Both the position numbers and the translations under genes were made by a program. The notes under the pieces are model-generated. The model saw only the letters and a list, made by a program, of their open reading frames with translations. It made no database searches and had not been told where the DNA came from. A stretch of 64,000 bases of DNA from the NCBI GenBank assembly GCA_024644595.1, contig JAHEHL010000010.1, forward strand, positions 123,685-187,684. The letters are read 5' to 3'. This stretch comes from Porticoccaceae bacterium. Lineage in GTDB: Bacteria > Pseudomonadota > Gammaproteobacteria > Pseudomonadales > Porticoccaceae. Shown one piece after another: positions 18,979-26,192 of this stretch (the first letter of the stretch is position 1; every line of letters starts with the position of its first letter).

Positions 18979-19746
18979 TTGGTAAAAAGCACAGCTAAAT
19001 CTCCCAAAAAGGGCATCCAAGTAATTGCTCGCGCGGCCACAATTCTGCGGGCATTAGAGCGTGAGCCTAAGGGGCTAAGTTTGGGCAAAATAGCCATGAG
19101 AGTGGGACTCTCTAGGTCGACCGTACAACGGATTGTCGATGCGCTCACAGAGGAGCATCTGTTAATCGGTGCTTCGCCTACCACTGGGGTTAAGTTAGGG
19201 CCTGCTATCCTGCGCATGGCAAGTAATTCCAGCTTTGACTTCATTGAATTTATTCGACCATATATCAATGAATTATCTAAAGAGACAGGAGAGACGGTGG
19301 ATGTATCCGAGATACAAAAAACACGGACCGTGTTTGTGGATCAGGTGATTGGTCCAGCTCGCCTTAACATTGTCTCTTCAATCGGAGAAGCTTTTCCCTT
19401 GCATTGTCTGGCGAGTGGAAAGGCAATGCTGTCTACATTTACCGAGGCTGACTTTCATAAACGCATGGGTCGCAAGCCTCTCGATGAGCATACGCCCGCT
19501 ACAATTACCAGTATCAGTGAGTTGTTCGATGAAGTGCAATTAGTAAAGCAAAGCAATATCGCATTCGATCGTGAGGAGCATATTGTCGGAGTGAGTGCTA
19601 TCGGGACACCACTACAGGAGCCTAGTGGTAAGCTTTATGCTGTTTCAATACCTGTTCCCACAGTCCGTTTTAAACAGAAAGAGAAGCAATTGGTGAAGGC
19701 TTTGCTTAATTGTCGTGCGCGTATCCTTGATGAATTTGCACAATAA
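18979..19746 (+). CDS. IclR-family transcriptional regulator
   Basis: A 255-residue regulator. Residues about 12-75 form the winged helix (GIQVIARAATILRALER, SLGKIAMRVGLSRSTVQRIV); the C-terminal 170 residues are the IclR effector-binding domain (HCLASGKAMLSTF, AFDREEHIVGVSAIGTPL). The start is TTG with GAGAGGA at 18965-18971; it gives the correct N-terminus. It heads the catabolic cargo and probably regulates it in response to a pathway metabolite, using the GATAC palindromes. A second IclR gene lies at 34619. Confidence 0.92.
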   Translation: MVKSTAKSPKKGIQVIARAATILRALEREPKGLSLGKIAMRVGLSRSTVQRIVDALTEEHLLIGASPTTGVKLGPAILRMASNSSFDFIEFIRPYINELSKETGETVDVSEIQKTRTVFVDQVIGPARLNIVSSIGEAFPLHCLASGKAMLSTFTEADFHKRMGRKPLDEHTPATITSISELFDEVQLVKQSNIAFDREEHIVGVSAIGTPLQEPSGKLYAVSIPVPTVRFKQKEKQLVKALLNCRARILDEFAQ

Positions 19747-20079
19747 ATACCTGTTGTCGATCGCGGGCTTTATTCAATTTAATGTGTCCTGAAAAAATGT
19801 GTGTCCGCAGTGGTTCGTTATCATTTAAGCGAGCTTTGGAGTCTTGCATTTTGAATACCAAGGAGGACGTTGATATGGGTGCTACTCGGCTACTATGAGC
19901 AGATAAAAAATATCGCATCGTAATTCATCTGTATTGACAGGCAATTCAATATTCGAGATACTCATTGTCACTAGTCCCTTCAGATGGAGCGTATAAAAAT
20001 TGAAAATTAGCATTCTGACGGCCAAGTGCATTGTCGCAATTGATTATTTTCTTCGCCCCTTTGTTGAGGAGATTGTCGC
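19747..20079. other. Promoter region of the symporter operon
   Basis: About 330 bp without a gene. A single half-site GATAC lies at 19957-19961, without a matching right half. GAGGAG at 20066-20071 is the ribosome-binding site of the symporter. Confidence 0.4.
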
Positions 20080-21567
20080 ATGAACATTGTTCTAGTGTTG
20101 GTTGTTCTCTACAACGTTCTCGTTATTGGCGGTATAGGGCTGTATCTGTCTCAAAGAGATAACGCGTCTGGGCAGGTGACCGATATGGCCACTGGTGGCA
20201 GGAATGCCAATTTAGCTATGTTCTCTGTAACAATGGCAATTACCTATTTGGGTTCTGCTCATGTCTATGGGTTGATGGAAATGTCTTTCGTGATGGGTGC
20301 GGTTGCGCTCTGGTTTTCCTTTGCTCATACCATTTTGATGTGTGTTATATGCTTGGGAACGGGCCAATGGGTCCGGCGCTTAGGTTGTGCAACGATTCCT
20401 GAACTTATCGGTCGTATCTACGGAAAACAAATGCGTACTATCACTGCTTGTATTAGCGCCATGGTTGTTTTCGGATTGGTAACATTAGAGACTCAGACCT
20501 TGGGTATAGGCATATCTGCAATTAGTGGTTGGGCGCTCGGTTGGGCTGCGGTGGTAGGCGCAATTTTAGGCACCGCCTATGTAACCATAGGTGGTATCAA
20601 ACAAACCATGTGGGTTAACCTAGTAAATGCCATCGTAATGTATGCATCTATCATTATTGCGGGCATCTATTTGGCATTTGTTCTACCTGAGGGCTGGGAA
20701 GGTGTACGGCAGCACTATGTCACAAATGGTCAGGATTATAAGTTGAGCATATTCGGTACACCTGATCTATTAGTGGGGTTTTCGCTCGCGGCGGTTTTCT
20801 CTGTTGTGTTCGCTCAGTCCGTAAATCAGCAGGGTATGGCGGCTGCAATGTCCGCGAAAGATGAAAGTGTTATCAGACGTTCCCTCTGGATTGCCGCGCC
20901 TGCAAACGGATTGTTTGGAGTGTTTCCTGTACTTTGCGGTTTGGCAGCGGCAACTATTCCAGAATTTGCTGCTTTAGGTCCAAAATTGGCCGGTGCAACA
21001 TTGGTAGTAAAACTTCTTCCAACTTGGTTAGTAGTGCTGGTGCAAGCCGGTTTCCTGGGTGCTCTGCTGTCAACCTTCGCTATGTCGGCACTGGCTCCAG
21101 CGACGATATTCGCTAAGGATATCGTCGGCGCAAACACAAAAGGTGGGCTCACACCTGAGCAAGAGATGCGGCTTATTAGGAGGGTGATCATCATTGTCGG
21201 TAGTCTCTCTGCGGCTTTAACGTTTTTTAATCATCCTAATGTTATTCACGCCATAACATGGTTGTTTGCTTGGCTTGCCCCATTGTTCTTTATTATTGTT
21301 GCAGGCCTGTTTTGGAAGAGAAGTACAAAGGTAGCCTTTGTAGTTGTCATCTGCTCTTGGCTGATTAATTGCGTCTGGTCAATCGGTCCGATCAAGCAGT
21401 TTGCTGTTAGTATTGTTCCGGGTACTGCTGTTCTTGAGAATGCGCATATTACTGCGATAACTGCCTTTGTCTTGACGGTAGCACTTTATACCTTCGCAAA
21501 AAACACCAAGCCGGCTCTGTTTAGTGATGCTTACCTGCAAGAGCAGCCGACAGGAGAATTAGCATAA
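20080..21567 (+). CDS. Sodium:solute symporter (SSS family)
   Basis: A 495-residue polytopic inner-membrane protein with about 13 helices, of the SSS (sodium/solute symporter) family that includes PutP, PanF and ActP. Seen: N-terminal YNVLVIGGIGLYLSQRD, GGRNANLAMFSVTMAITYLG (TM2 sodium-site region) and the G-rich central part. Substrate cannot be predicted; the neighbours suggest an organic acid or betaine-like compound released by sulfatase action. Two micro-ORFs follow with overlapping stop/start codons. Confidence 0.9.
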   Translation: MNIVLVLVVLYNVLVIGGIGLYLSQRDNASGQVTDMATGGRNANLAMFSVTMAITYLGSAHVYGLMEMSFVMGAVALWFSFAHTILMCVICLGTGQWVRRLGCATIPELIGRIYGKQMRTITACISAMVVFGLVTLETQTLGIGISAISGWALGWAAVVGAILGTAYVTIGGIKQTMWVNLVNAIVMYASIIIAGIYLAFVLPEGWEGVRQHYVTNGQDYKLSIFGTPDLLVGFSLAAVFSVVFAQSVNQQGMAAAMSAKDESVIRRSLWIAAPANGLFGVFPVLCGLAAATIPEFAALGPKLAGATLVVKLLPTWLVVLVQAGFLGALLSTFAMSALAPATIFAKDIVGANTKGGLTPEQEMRLIRRVIIIVGSLSAALTFFNHPNVIHAITWLFAWLAPLFFIIVAGLFWKRSTKVAFVVVICSWLINCVWSIGPIKQFAVSIVPGTAVLENAHITAITAFVLTVALYTFAKNTKPALFSDAYLQEQPTGELA

Positions 21568-21677
21568 TGAACTTTGCACTAGAACTGTTTTTAACGACCC
21601 TTGGTATGATTTATTTCTTAGTCATTTTGGCTGAGGTAGTTTTTAGAGTACAGGGTCGGACTAGAGGTGATAAATAA
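21567..21677 (+). CDS. 36-residue membrane micro-protein A
   Basis: Begins in the symporter stop codon (TAATG, 1-base overlap). It encodes 36 residues: a single hydrophobic helix (LFLTTLGMIYFLVILAEVVF) with a basic, Arg/Lys-containing C-terminal tail. The overlap implies translational coupling, so it should be made with the transporter. Small hydrophobic partners are known for some symporters; I do not recognise this sequence. Confidence 0.65.
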   Translation: MNFALELFLTTLGMIYFLVILAEVVFRVQGRTRGDK

Positions 21678-21778
21678 TGGATCAAACTGATGTGTGGATG
21701 ATAGGCGTCGGAGCTTTTGGTATCGTGTTCTATATCTTAGCCATTTTTTATCAAAATAATGCGGATCATCAGGATTAA
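21677..21778 (+). CDS. 33-residue membrane micro-protein B
   Basis: Begins in the stop codon of micro-protein A (again TAATG). It encodes 33 residues: DVWMIGVGAFGIVFYILAIF is a single helix, preceded by an acidic start and followed by a hydrophilic tail ending NADHQD. The layout (acidic start, Trp, one helix) is like the proteins annotated as symporter small accessory proteins. It is the last member of the symporter operon. Confidence 0.6.
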   Translation: MDQTDVWMIGVGAFGIVFYILAIFYQNNADHQD

Positions 21779-21843
21779 GGGTCGCTCGCAACTGTAACTT
21801 AAAACCGTAGTAAACATGCTACATATGCTGGGTGATGAGCAAA

Positions 21844-21865
21844 TAAGCCTCTCAGTGGAGGCTTA
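21844..21865. terminator. Hairpin between symporter operon and BKACE gene
   Basis: Eight-pair stem TAAGCCTC/GAGGCTTA with loop TCAGTG, in the gap between two convergent units. There is no T-tract directly after it, though TTTTTT comes about 10 bases later, so termination is likely but not certain. Confidence 0.5.
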
Positions 21866-21894
21866 AGAGCAGTTTTTTGCAAGATAGTAAAAAA

Positions 21895-22833
21895 TTAAAA
21901 GGTGACTTTGTCGCTACCTTTAAGGTTGAGCATTTCGCGAACGTCATCTGGACTGGCAACCTCATAGCCCAATTCCTCGATAATCCTGCGCACTTTTCGT
22001 ACCTGTTCAGCGTTTGATGATGCCAGTTTTCCGCGTTCAATAAAGAGTGAATCCTCCAAGCCTACACGCACATTACCGCCCATCATAATTGCCTGCGTGG
22101 CAAATGGCATTTGTGCGGCTCCTGCGGCCATTACCGACCATTGATAGTCATCACCAAAAAGACGATCCGCTGTTCGTTTCATAAAGATTAGGTTGTCAAG
22201 GTCAGCGCCAATGCCGCCTAGAATGCCAAATATAAACTGTATAAACACCGGTGCCTTAAATAACCCTGTATCCATACAAAATTTAAGATTGTACAAATGC
22301 CCGACATCGTAACACTCATGTTCAAACTTCACGCCGTGTTTCTGACCGAGGCTCTTTTCAACTTGTGCAATATCCTTAAAGGTATTTCTGAAAATATAGC
22401 TATCAGATTGCTCGATATAGTCTTTTTCCCAGTCAAATTTAAACTGATCATATCGCTTGGCCAGTCCGTGAAAAGAAAAATTCATGCTTCCCATGTTGAG
22501 TGAACTCATCTCGGGAGAAGCGATATCTGATGGTTTAATTCTATCTTCGATTGTAGTCAGCAGACTGCCACCCGTTGAGATATTGATTACAGCATTTGTT
22601 TTTGACTTGATTTCTGGAAGGAAATTCATGAAGTGATCAGGGTTGAGTGAGACTGAGCCGTCCTGTGGATCCCGGGCATGGATATGTAGGACTGCGGCGC
22701 CTGCTTCTGCAGCTTCTATCGCCTGATCGGCAATATCCTCAGGCTTATAAGGTAGTGCATCTGACATCGTTGGTGTGTGAATGGCGCCGGTCACAGCACA
22801 AGATATGGCTACTTTTCCGAGTTTTTTTGGCAT
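21895..22833 (-). CDS. Beta-keto acid cleavage enzyme (BKACE)
   Basis: BKACE enzymes (formerly DUF849; the prototype cleaves 3-keto-5-aminohexanoate) convert a beta-keto acid plus acetyl-CoA to acetoacetate plus a new acyl-CoA, using a metal. The 312-residue protein has the zinc-ligand motif HIHARD near residue 47, ISTGGS and FIQFIFGILGG, all typical. The start is the ATG at 22833 with AAGGAG upstream; five extra codons precede it. It is divergent from the cyclase operon. The keto acid used is unknown; carnitine-type (dehydrocarnitine) and other beta-keto acids are known in the family. Confidence 0.9.
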   Translation of the reverse strand: MPKKLGKVAISCAVTGAIHTPTMSDALPYKPEDIADQAIEAAEAGAAVLHIHARDPQDGSVSLNPDHFMNFLPEIKSKTNAVINISTGGSLLTTIEDRIKPSDIASPEMSSLNMGSMNFSFHGLAKRYDQFKFDWEKDYIEQSDSYIFRNTFKDIAQVEKSLGQKHGVKFEHECYDVGHLYNLKFCMDTGLFKAPVFIQFIFGILGGIGADLDNLIFMKRTADRLFGDDYQWSVMAAGAAQMPFATQAIMMGGNVRVGLEDSLFIERGKLASSNAEQVRKVRRIIEELGYEVASPDDVREMLNLKGSDKVTF

Positions 22834-22999
22834 GGAATCTCCTTGCATAAATTAAATTACGTACTGCATTATGAGTTGATATAATTGTAAAACAATACAG
22901 TTAGCCAAGGAATTGTCAAGTGAATCCTTCTTTTGAGACAGGACGAATAGGTCAATGTGGGTTCACAAATCGCTTGACTTCGGTTATTTGTAGTGTAAC

Positions 23000-23027
23000 G
23001 TAATGTGATACACATATATCGTATTAC
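23000..23027. promoter_or_regulatory. Putative IclR operator, cyclase operon
   Basis: Imperfect inverted repeat GTAATGTGATA-N6-TATCGTATTAC (9 of 11 arm positions pair). It also contains GATAC-acat-ATATC (23007-23020), the pattern seen before iclR and the TonB receptor. It lies 33 bp before the cyclase start, in the divergent promoter region shared with the BKACE gene. Confidence 0.5.
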
Positions 23028-23060
23028 AATATTATAAATTATTAAAACGAGGTGGAAATA

Positions 23061-23933
23061 ATGACTGGATGGGAACATGGTGATTGGCGTGATGAGAATT
23101 TGTGCCAATTTGAGGAGAGTAATCTGCTCAATAAAATGGGCTTGGAATTTTACGACTTAAGTCACCCTTGGGGGTTAGGGCAGCCCTGTTGGCCCTATTT
23201 CGAAGATGTAAAAATCGAGCGATTGCATGGCATGGCCAAGACGGGCGGAGTGCTTACGCAAAAAATCACTACCGTTATGCATTCTGGCACTCATATTGAT
23301 GCGCCCGCGCACGTGGTTCCAGGTACCGCATTTATGGACGAAGTTCCACTGCCTTACTTTTTTGGCTCTGGGGTAATCTTGGATATACCCAAGCAAAAGT
23401 GGGAGATGGTGACTGCAGATGACTTAGAAAGTGCGACGCCGCAAGTACGAGAGGGAGACATTGTTATCGTTAATACGGGCTGGCACAAATACTATGGAGA
23501 CAACCAGCACTACTATGGTTACGCACCAGGTTTTGGTCGTGAAGCAGGCGAGTGGTTTGTTGAGAAGAAAGTCAAAATGGCCGGTAATGATACGCAAGCG
23601 CTAGATCATCCTTTGGCTACGGCTATTGGTCCTCACGGTCCCGGAAAGCCCCACGGGCTGCTGCCAAACGTCTGTGCCGAATATAAAGAGGCAACAGGTC
23701 GTGATGTTATCGACGATTTTCCTGAGTGGGAACCTTGCCACAATATTATGTTATCTAATGGAATTTGTGGTTTTGAAAACGTCGGTGGAGATATTGATAA
23801 AGTTACTGGAAAGCGTGTCACTTTCGCAGCGTTCCCCTGGCGTTGGAAGAAGGGTGATGGCTGTATCGTGAGACTGGTTGCTATTTTGGATCCAACGGGC
23901 AACTTTCGCATTGAAACGGGTGCCTCAGAATAA
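23061..23933 (+). CDS. Cyclase-family (PF04199) metal-dependent hydrolase
   Basis: A 290-residue cytoplasmic protein of the cyclase/kynurenine formamidase-like family. The metal motif HSGTHIDAPAH gives ligands His74, His78, Asp80 and a nearby His84. Members hydrolyse amides or lactones such as N-formylkynurenine or isatin. The ATG at 23061 has GAGG at 23049-23052; a GTG three codons upstream is a weaker choice. It is the first gene of a plus-strand operon with the cupin, SDR and dehydrogenase. Its substrate is unknown. Confidence 0.87.
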   Translation: MTGWEHGDWRDENLCQFEESNLLNKMGLEFYDLSHPWGLGQPCWPYFEDVKIERLHGMAKTGGVLTQKITTVMHSGTHIDAPAHVVPGTAFMDEVPLPYFFGSGVILDIPKQKWEMVTADDLESATPQVREGDIVIVNTGWHKYYGDNQHYYGYAPGFGREAGEWFVEKKVKMAGNDTQALDHPLATAIGPHGPGKPHGLLPNVCAEYKEATGRDVIDDFPEWEPCHNIMLSNGICGFENVGGDIDKVTGKRVTFAAFPWRWKKGDGCIVRLVAILDPTGNFRIETGASE

Positions 23934-23958
23934 TAGCTTCCATTTGAGAGGGCCAGTT

Positions 23959-24309
23959 ATGGAGATTACACGGTTTAAGGATGTGCGCCGTTACGATGCA
24001 CCGAAACACTATGATATGCGTGGATTGCGGCTTCAGGGTTTTGATGCCAGTGCGTCAACATTTGCTTGGACAGGGTTGTCGCACTTTCTGCCTGGTGGCG
24101 GAGCTGAGATGGATACTAGCCCATTGGAAAAAATCTATGTAGTGATAGAAGGTGCTATAACCATTGAGCTTGCTGACGGAGAAACACATTTATTGTCACG
24201 ACTCGATAGTTGCTTTATTCCCGGCGGAGAAGCTCGCGCCATACGCAACGAAAGTAATATGGTGGCCACTATGCTGGTAATCATGCCTTATCCGGAGGGC
24301 AGTTCATGA
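23959..24309 (+). CDS. Small cupin-domain protein
   Basis: A 116-residue single cupin. Cupin motif 1 region reads LSHFLPGGGAEMDTSPLEKIYVV and motif 2 SCFIPGGEARAIRNES. Motif 1 lacks the usual two histidines, so metal binding is doubtful; it may be a ligand-binding or regulatory cupin. GAGAGGG precedes ATG 23959; longer starts upstream overlap the cyclase gene in another frame and are not used. It overlaps the SDR by 4 bp. Confidence 0.83.
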   Translation: MEITRFKDVRRYDAPKHYDMRGLRLQGFDASASTFAWTGLSHFLPGGGAEMDTSPLEKIYVVIEGAITIELADGETHLLSRLDSCFIPGGEARAIRNESNMVATMLVIMPYPEGSS

Positions 24310-25106
24310 GCTTGCCCTCAATCGATTGTTCAAATTTATTCAATGTTGCGGGTAAGTCAGCGGTGGTGATCGGCGCAACCGGATCCTTTGGTCAGGTAGT
24401 GTGCGCCACATTGGGAAATGCCGGTGCCAAGTTAACCATTACCGCTGGCAATGCGTCTAACTTAGCTGATTTAGCAATAGATTTGCGGGAGTCTGGTATT
24501 GCCGCGGTTGATATTGCTCGTCGGCCTGACAGCGAGGCTGATTGTAGTGCCATCGTGGCTGCTGCGGTAGAGGCATACGGCGGTATCGATATCCTCGTAG
24601 TGGCCTCTGGTATGAATGATATTTCCCCAATTATAGATATGGAGCCCGTGCGCTTTCAAAAGGTCATGTTGGCCAATGTCGATGGCGCTTGGTTAATTGC
24701 GCGTGCTGTTGGTAAGCAGATGATTACTCAGGGCCGGGGCGGGAAGGTGGTATTCACCTCTTCCGCTCGGGGGAAATTGGGTCATCCGGCGGGTTATTCC
24801 GCCTACTGCACATCGAAATCAGCGATAGATGGAATGACCAGAGCTCTGGGCTGCGAATGGGGTTTTGTTGGTATCACCGTTAATGCTATTGCACCTACGG
24901 TTTTTCGCTCCCCTGTCACCGCATGGATGTTCGAAGACAATGAGGATGCTATTAAAGTTAGAGAGGGATTTTTGTCGCGGGTGCCCATTGGTCGCCTCGG
25001 CGAGCCGGAGGATCTTGCTGGTCCTTTGTTGTTTCTTTGTTCCGCGGCCTCGGATTTTCACACTGGACATGTCATCTATGCTGATGGCGGCTATACGGCG
25101 GGTTAA
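24306..25106 (+). CDS. Short-chain dehydrogenase/reductase (SDR)
   Basis: A 266-residue NAD(P)-dependent oxidoreductase. Cofactor motif GATGSFG near residue 24; catalytic Tyr and Lys in YSAYCTSK; preceding Ser in VFTSSARG. The C-terminal half holds the typical NAIAPTVFRSP. It starts inside the cupin stop (ATGA) and is followed 6 bp later by the 3-hydroxyacyl-CoA-type dehydrogenase. It likely oxidises a hydroxyl group on a pathway intermediate. Confidence 0.92.
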   Translation: MSLPSIDCSNLFNVAGKSAVVIGATGSFGQVVCATLGNAGAKLTITAGNASNLADLAIDLRESGIAAVDIARRPDSEADCSAIVAAAVEAYGGIDILVVASGMNDISPIIDMEPVRFQKVMLANVDGAWLIARAVGKQMITQGRGGKVVFTSSARGKLGHPAGYSAYCTSKSAIDGMTRALGCEWGFVGITVNAIAPTVFRSPVTAWMFEDNEDAIKVREGFLSRVPIGRLGEPEDLAGPLLFLCSAASDFHTGHVIYADGGYTAG

Positions 25107-25112
25107 GCGGTT

Positions 25113-26018
25113 ATGAAGGACTTAAGAAATATAGTGGTTATTGGCGGTGGCCTGATGGGGGCTGGTATCGCTCAGGTGTTTGCATCAAACGATTACAAGG
25201 TTAAGGTGTTCGAACCGAACCAAGAGGTTCGGTTGTCACTTCAAGACCGCGTAGCAGAGAATCTCAAGCTGATAGGCTCTGATATTGCAATTGCCGAGCT
25301 CATAGAAGTATGCGGCGATTTAGAGGAGGCTGTTGCCTCTGCACAGTATGTCACTGAGGCGGCCCCTGAAAAGCTAGATCTGAAGCGATCGATTTTTGCT
25401 GATTTGGAACGCCTAGCACCAGATGATGCAATTTTGGCAAGTAATACCTCTGTCATACCCATCACGCATATAACCAAAGGGTTAGAAACTGCTAATCGTA
25501 TGGTGGGCACTCATTGGTGGAACCCGCCTTATCTGGTGCCTCTGGTAGAGGTGATACAGGGTGATGGGACTTCACAGGACACTATCGATCTCACTATGGG
25601 CCTTTTGCGAGGAGTTGGCAAAGAGCCAGCACATGTTAAAAAAGACCGCCCCGGATTTGTTGCTAATCGTTTACAGCACGCCCTATGGCGAGAGGCGATT
25701 GCCATGGTAGCTGAAGGCATCTGTGATGCCCGCACGTTGGATACCTGCGTCAAAAACAGTTTTGGTCTGCGTCTTCCAGTGCTGGGTCCTCTGGAAAATG
25801 CAGACCTAGTGGGACTAGATTTAACCCTTGATATCCATCGCACAGTTATTCCCGAGCTCGATAGGAGTTCCGGTCCAAACCCTTACTTAGAGCAGCAGAT
25901 TGAAGCAGGTCGTTTGGGGTTTAAAACCGGTGAGGGATTCCGGTCGTGGACAGAAACTGAAATGAGTGATTTGCGGAAACATCTATCTGAATATTTGGTC
26001 AATACACAAAAACAGTAG
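25113..26018 (+). CDS. 3-hydroxyacyl-CoA dehydrogenase-family enzyme
   Basis: A 301-residue protein with Rossmann motif IGGGLMGAGIAQVFA at the start, SNTSVIPI and the catalytic-region HWWNPPYLVPLVEV, typical of 3-hydroxyacyl-CoA dehydrogenases, L-gulonate 3-dehydrogenases and L-carnitine dehydrogenases. There is no hydratase or thioesterase domain. Next to BKACE, a free 3-hydroxy acid (converted to a 3-keto acid for BKACE) is a sensible substrate, as in carnitine degradation, but this is inference. Last gene of the 23061-26018 operon. Confidence 0.88.
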   Translation: MKDLRNIVVIGGGLMGAGIAQVFASNDYKVKVFEPNQEVRLSLQDRVAENLKLIGSDIAIAELIEVCGDLEEAVASAQYVTEAAPEKLDLKRSIFADLERLAPDDAILASNTSVIPITHITKGLETANRMVGTHWWNPPYLVPLVEVIQGDGTSQDTIDLTMGLLRGVGKEPAHVKKDRPGFVANRLQHALWREAIAMVAEGICDARTLDTCVKNSFGLRLPVLGPLENADLVGLDLTLDIHRTVIPELDRSSGPNPYLEQQIEAGRLGFKTGEGFRSWTETEMSDLRKHLSEYLVNTQKQ

Positions 26019-26065
26019 TAGGGCTTATGGCGGAGAATTAAGATATGGATTTCGTTTCACCATGT

Positions 26066-26079
26066 GATACGGGCGTATT
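26066..26079. promoter_or_regulatory. Putative IclR operator, TonB-receptor promoter
   Basis: GATAC-GGGC-GTATT, matching the GATAC-N4-GTATC pattern with one changed base, about 115 bp before the TonB-dependent receptor start. Confidence 0.42.
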
Positions 26080-26192
26080 GAATAAAAGTACTGAATTGTC
26101 CATGCTGAATCTCAGAAAAATCTAATAAAAAAACAGCGTGTTAAATATATTTCTGGATTTTAAGTGCTAAAAATAACTAAGGGGTTGAAATT

